From assembly GCA_937923375.1 (NCBI GenBank), contig CALAJG010000165.1, positions 1 through 6,106 of the forward strand: 6,106 bases of DNA. The letters run 5' to 3'. This DNA comes from an uncultured Leucothrix sp. GTDB lineage: Bacteria; Pseudomonadota; Gammaproteobacteria; Thiotrichales; Thiotrichaceae. The first letter of the stretch is position 1; each line of letters begins with the position of its first letter. The notes beneath the pieces were generated by a model that saw only the letters and a list, made by a program, of their open reading frames with translations, did no database searches and was not told where the DNA came from. The translations under genes and the position numbers were made by a program. Of the stretch, positions 5,274 through 6,106 are shown in pieces.

Positions 5274-6106
5274 ATGACTAATCAATTCAGTTTAGAGACC
5301 CACTATGAACCCGCTGGAGACCAGCCCACTGCGATTGCCTCGCTGGTTGATGGTTTAAATGATGGACTGCTTCACCAAACGTTACTCGGTGTCACAGGCT
5401 CTGGTAAAACCTTTACTATCGCCAATATTATTCAGCAAACACAGCGCCCAACTATCGTCATGGCGCATAACAAAACGTTAGCTGCGCAGCTTTATGGTGA
5501 AATGAAAGAGTTCTTTCCCAGAAACGCGGTTGAATATTTTGTTTCCTATTACGACTACTATCAGCCCGAGGCTTATGTACCTGCTTCCGGGGTATTTATC
5601 GAAAAAGATGCGTCTATCAATGAGCATATTGAACAAATGCGTTTATCAGCGACTAAGGCAATGATTGAACGCAAAGACGTTATTATCGTTGCCACGGTAT
5701 CTGCTATCTATGGATTGGGTAATCCAGAGTCCTACCTGAAAATGATGTTACACATTGACCGTGGTGAGCGGATTGACCAACGCAGCATTTTAAGACGTCT
5801 CGCTGAACTTCAATATACACGTAACGACATAGAGCTTTCGCGCGGAACTTACCGCGTCCGTGGCGAAGTGATAGATGTTCACCCCGCGGACTCAGATATA
5901 GAAGCCGTGCGTATCGAGCTTTTTGATGATGAAGTCGAGCAGCTAAGTTATTTTGACCCGTTGACCGGTGAGATCTTAAGAAAAGTTCCGAGGCTGACTA
6001 TTTATCCGAAAACACATTACGTCACCCCAAGGGAAACACTGGTTGAGGCGGTTGATCATATCAAAGATGAGCTAAGGCTCCGCCTTGAGTCCTTAAGAGA
6101 AAATGG
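5274..6106 (+). CDS. uvrB: UvrB, excinuclease ABC subunit B (N-terminal part; 3' end outside window)
   Basis: The first 277 codons of about 670 are present; the frame runs off the right edge. UvrB receives damaged DNA from UvrA, verifies the lesion with ATP, and recruits UvrC for incision in nucleotide excision repair in the cytoplasm. Visible signatures are GDQPTAI (15-21), Walker A GVTGSGKT (39-46), HNKTLAAQLYGE (65-76), the beta-hairpin region YYDYYQPEAYVP (92-103), IEKDASINEHIEQMRLSATK (109-128), SAIYGLG (143-149), QRSILRRLAELQY (169-181), the domain 2 stretch RGTYRVRGEVID (190-201), FDPLTGE (227-233) and YPKTHYVTPRE (244-254). Numbering matches E. coli UvrB through the hairpin. At 104-107 it reads Ala-Ser-Gly-Val where Ser-Ser-Asp-Thr is usual. 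The ATG matches the family N-terminus, and an in-frame TGA lies at 5247-5249. No strong Shine-Dalgarno precedes it. The later helicase motifs and the C-terminal UvrC-binding domain lie outside the window. Confidence 0.97.
   Translation, partial: MTNQFSLETHYEPAGDQPTAIASLVDGLNDGLLHQTLLGVTGSGKTFTIANIIQQTQRPTIVMAHNKTLAAQLYGEMKEFFPRNAVEYFVSYYDYYQPEAYVPASGVFIEKDASINEHIEQMRLSATKAMIERKDVIIVATVSAIYGLGNPESYLKMMLHIDRGERIDQRSILRRLAELQYTRNDIELSRGTYRVRGEVIDVHPADSDIEAVRIELFDDEVEQLSYFDPLTGEILRKVPRLTIYPKTHYVTPRETLVEAVDHIKDELRLRLESLREN

Noticed and set aside
1..6106. Mobile element, CRISPR array, tRNA or phage genes
   Set aside because: No transposase or integrase motifs, no regularly spaced repeats, no tRNA-like cloverleaf and no terminal inverted repeats were seen on reading both strands.

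Overview
The window looks like chromosomal DNA from a gammaproteobacterium of moderate-to-low GC. UvrB at the right edge reads as a mix of the Pseudomonas and Escherichia versions. The RhlE-like DEAD-box helicase, the DUF4124 proteins, the DUF11 surface-type protein and the lipoprotein di-heme peroxidase are all typical of free-living, often marine, Gammaproteobacteria. This placement comes from remembered family resemblance, not from a search.

Layout, left to right. (1) 2-820, plus strand: the C-terminal 272 residues of a large secreted or surface protein ending in a DUF11 domain, closed by a 13-bp perfect-stem terminator. (2) 863-1017: a leader region rich in short inverted repeats, one of which overlaps the next ribosome binding site. 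(3) 1018-2514, plus: a lipoprotein di-heme cytochrome c of the CCP/MauG superfamily. (4) 2515-2622: a leader with an 11-bp hairpin. (5) 2623-3867, plus: a complete RhlE-like DEAD-box RNA helicase. (6) 3887-5167, minus: a two-gene operon of paralogous DUF4124 proteins (signal peptide, YRWVD domain, long charged helical tail), converging on the helicase with 19 bp between. (7) 5168-5273: a divergent A+T-rich promoter region. (8) 5274 to the right edge, plus: the first 277 codons of uvrB.

The genes do not form one pathway. The extracytoplasmic genes (DUF11 protein, peroxidase, DUF4124 pair) are interspersed with cytoplasmic nucleic-acid enzymes (helicase, UvrB). I see no tRNA, rRNA, CRISPR, insertion sequence or phage gene, and no clearly new multi-gene system. 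The points most worth a second look are: the DUF4124 pair, which aligns without a gap for about 180 residues at only about one-third identity; the altered heme-ligand and inter-heme residues of the peroxidase; an unusual Gly-Val in place of Asp-Thr in the UvrB beta-hairpin; and the structured leaders before the peroxidase and the helicase.
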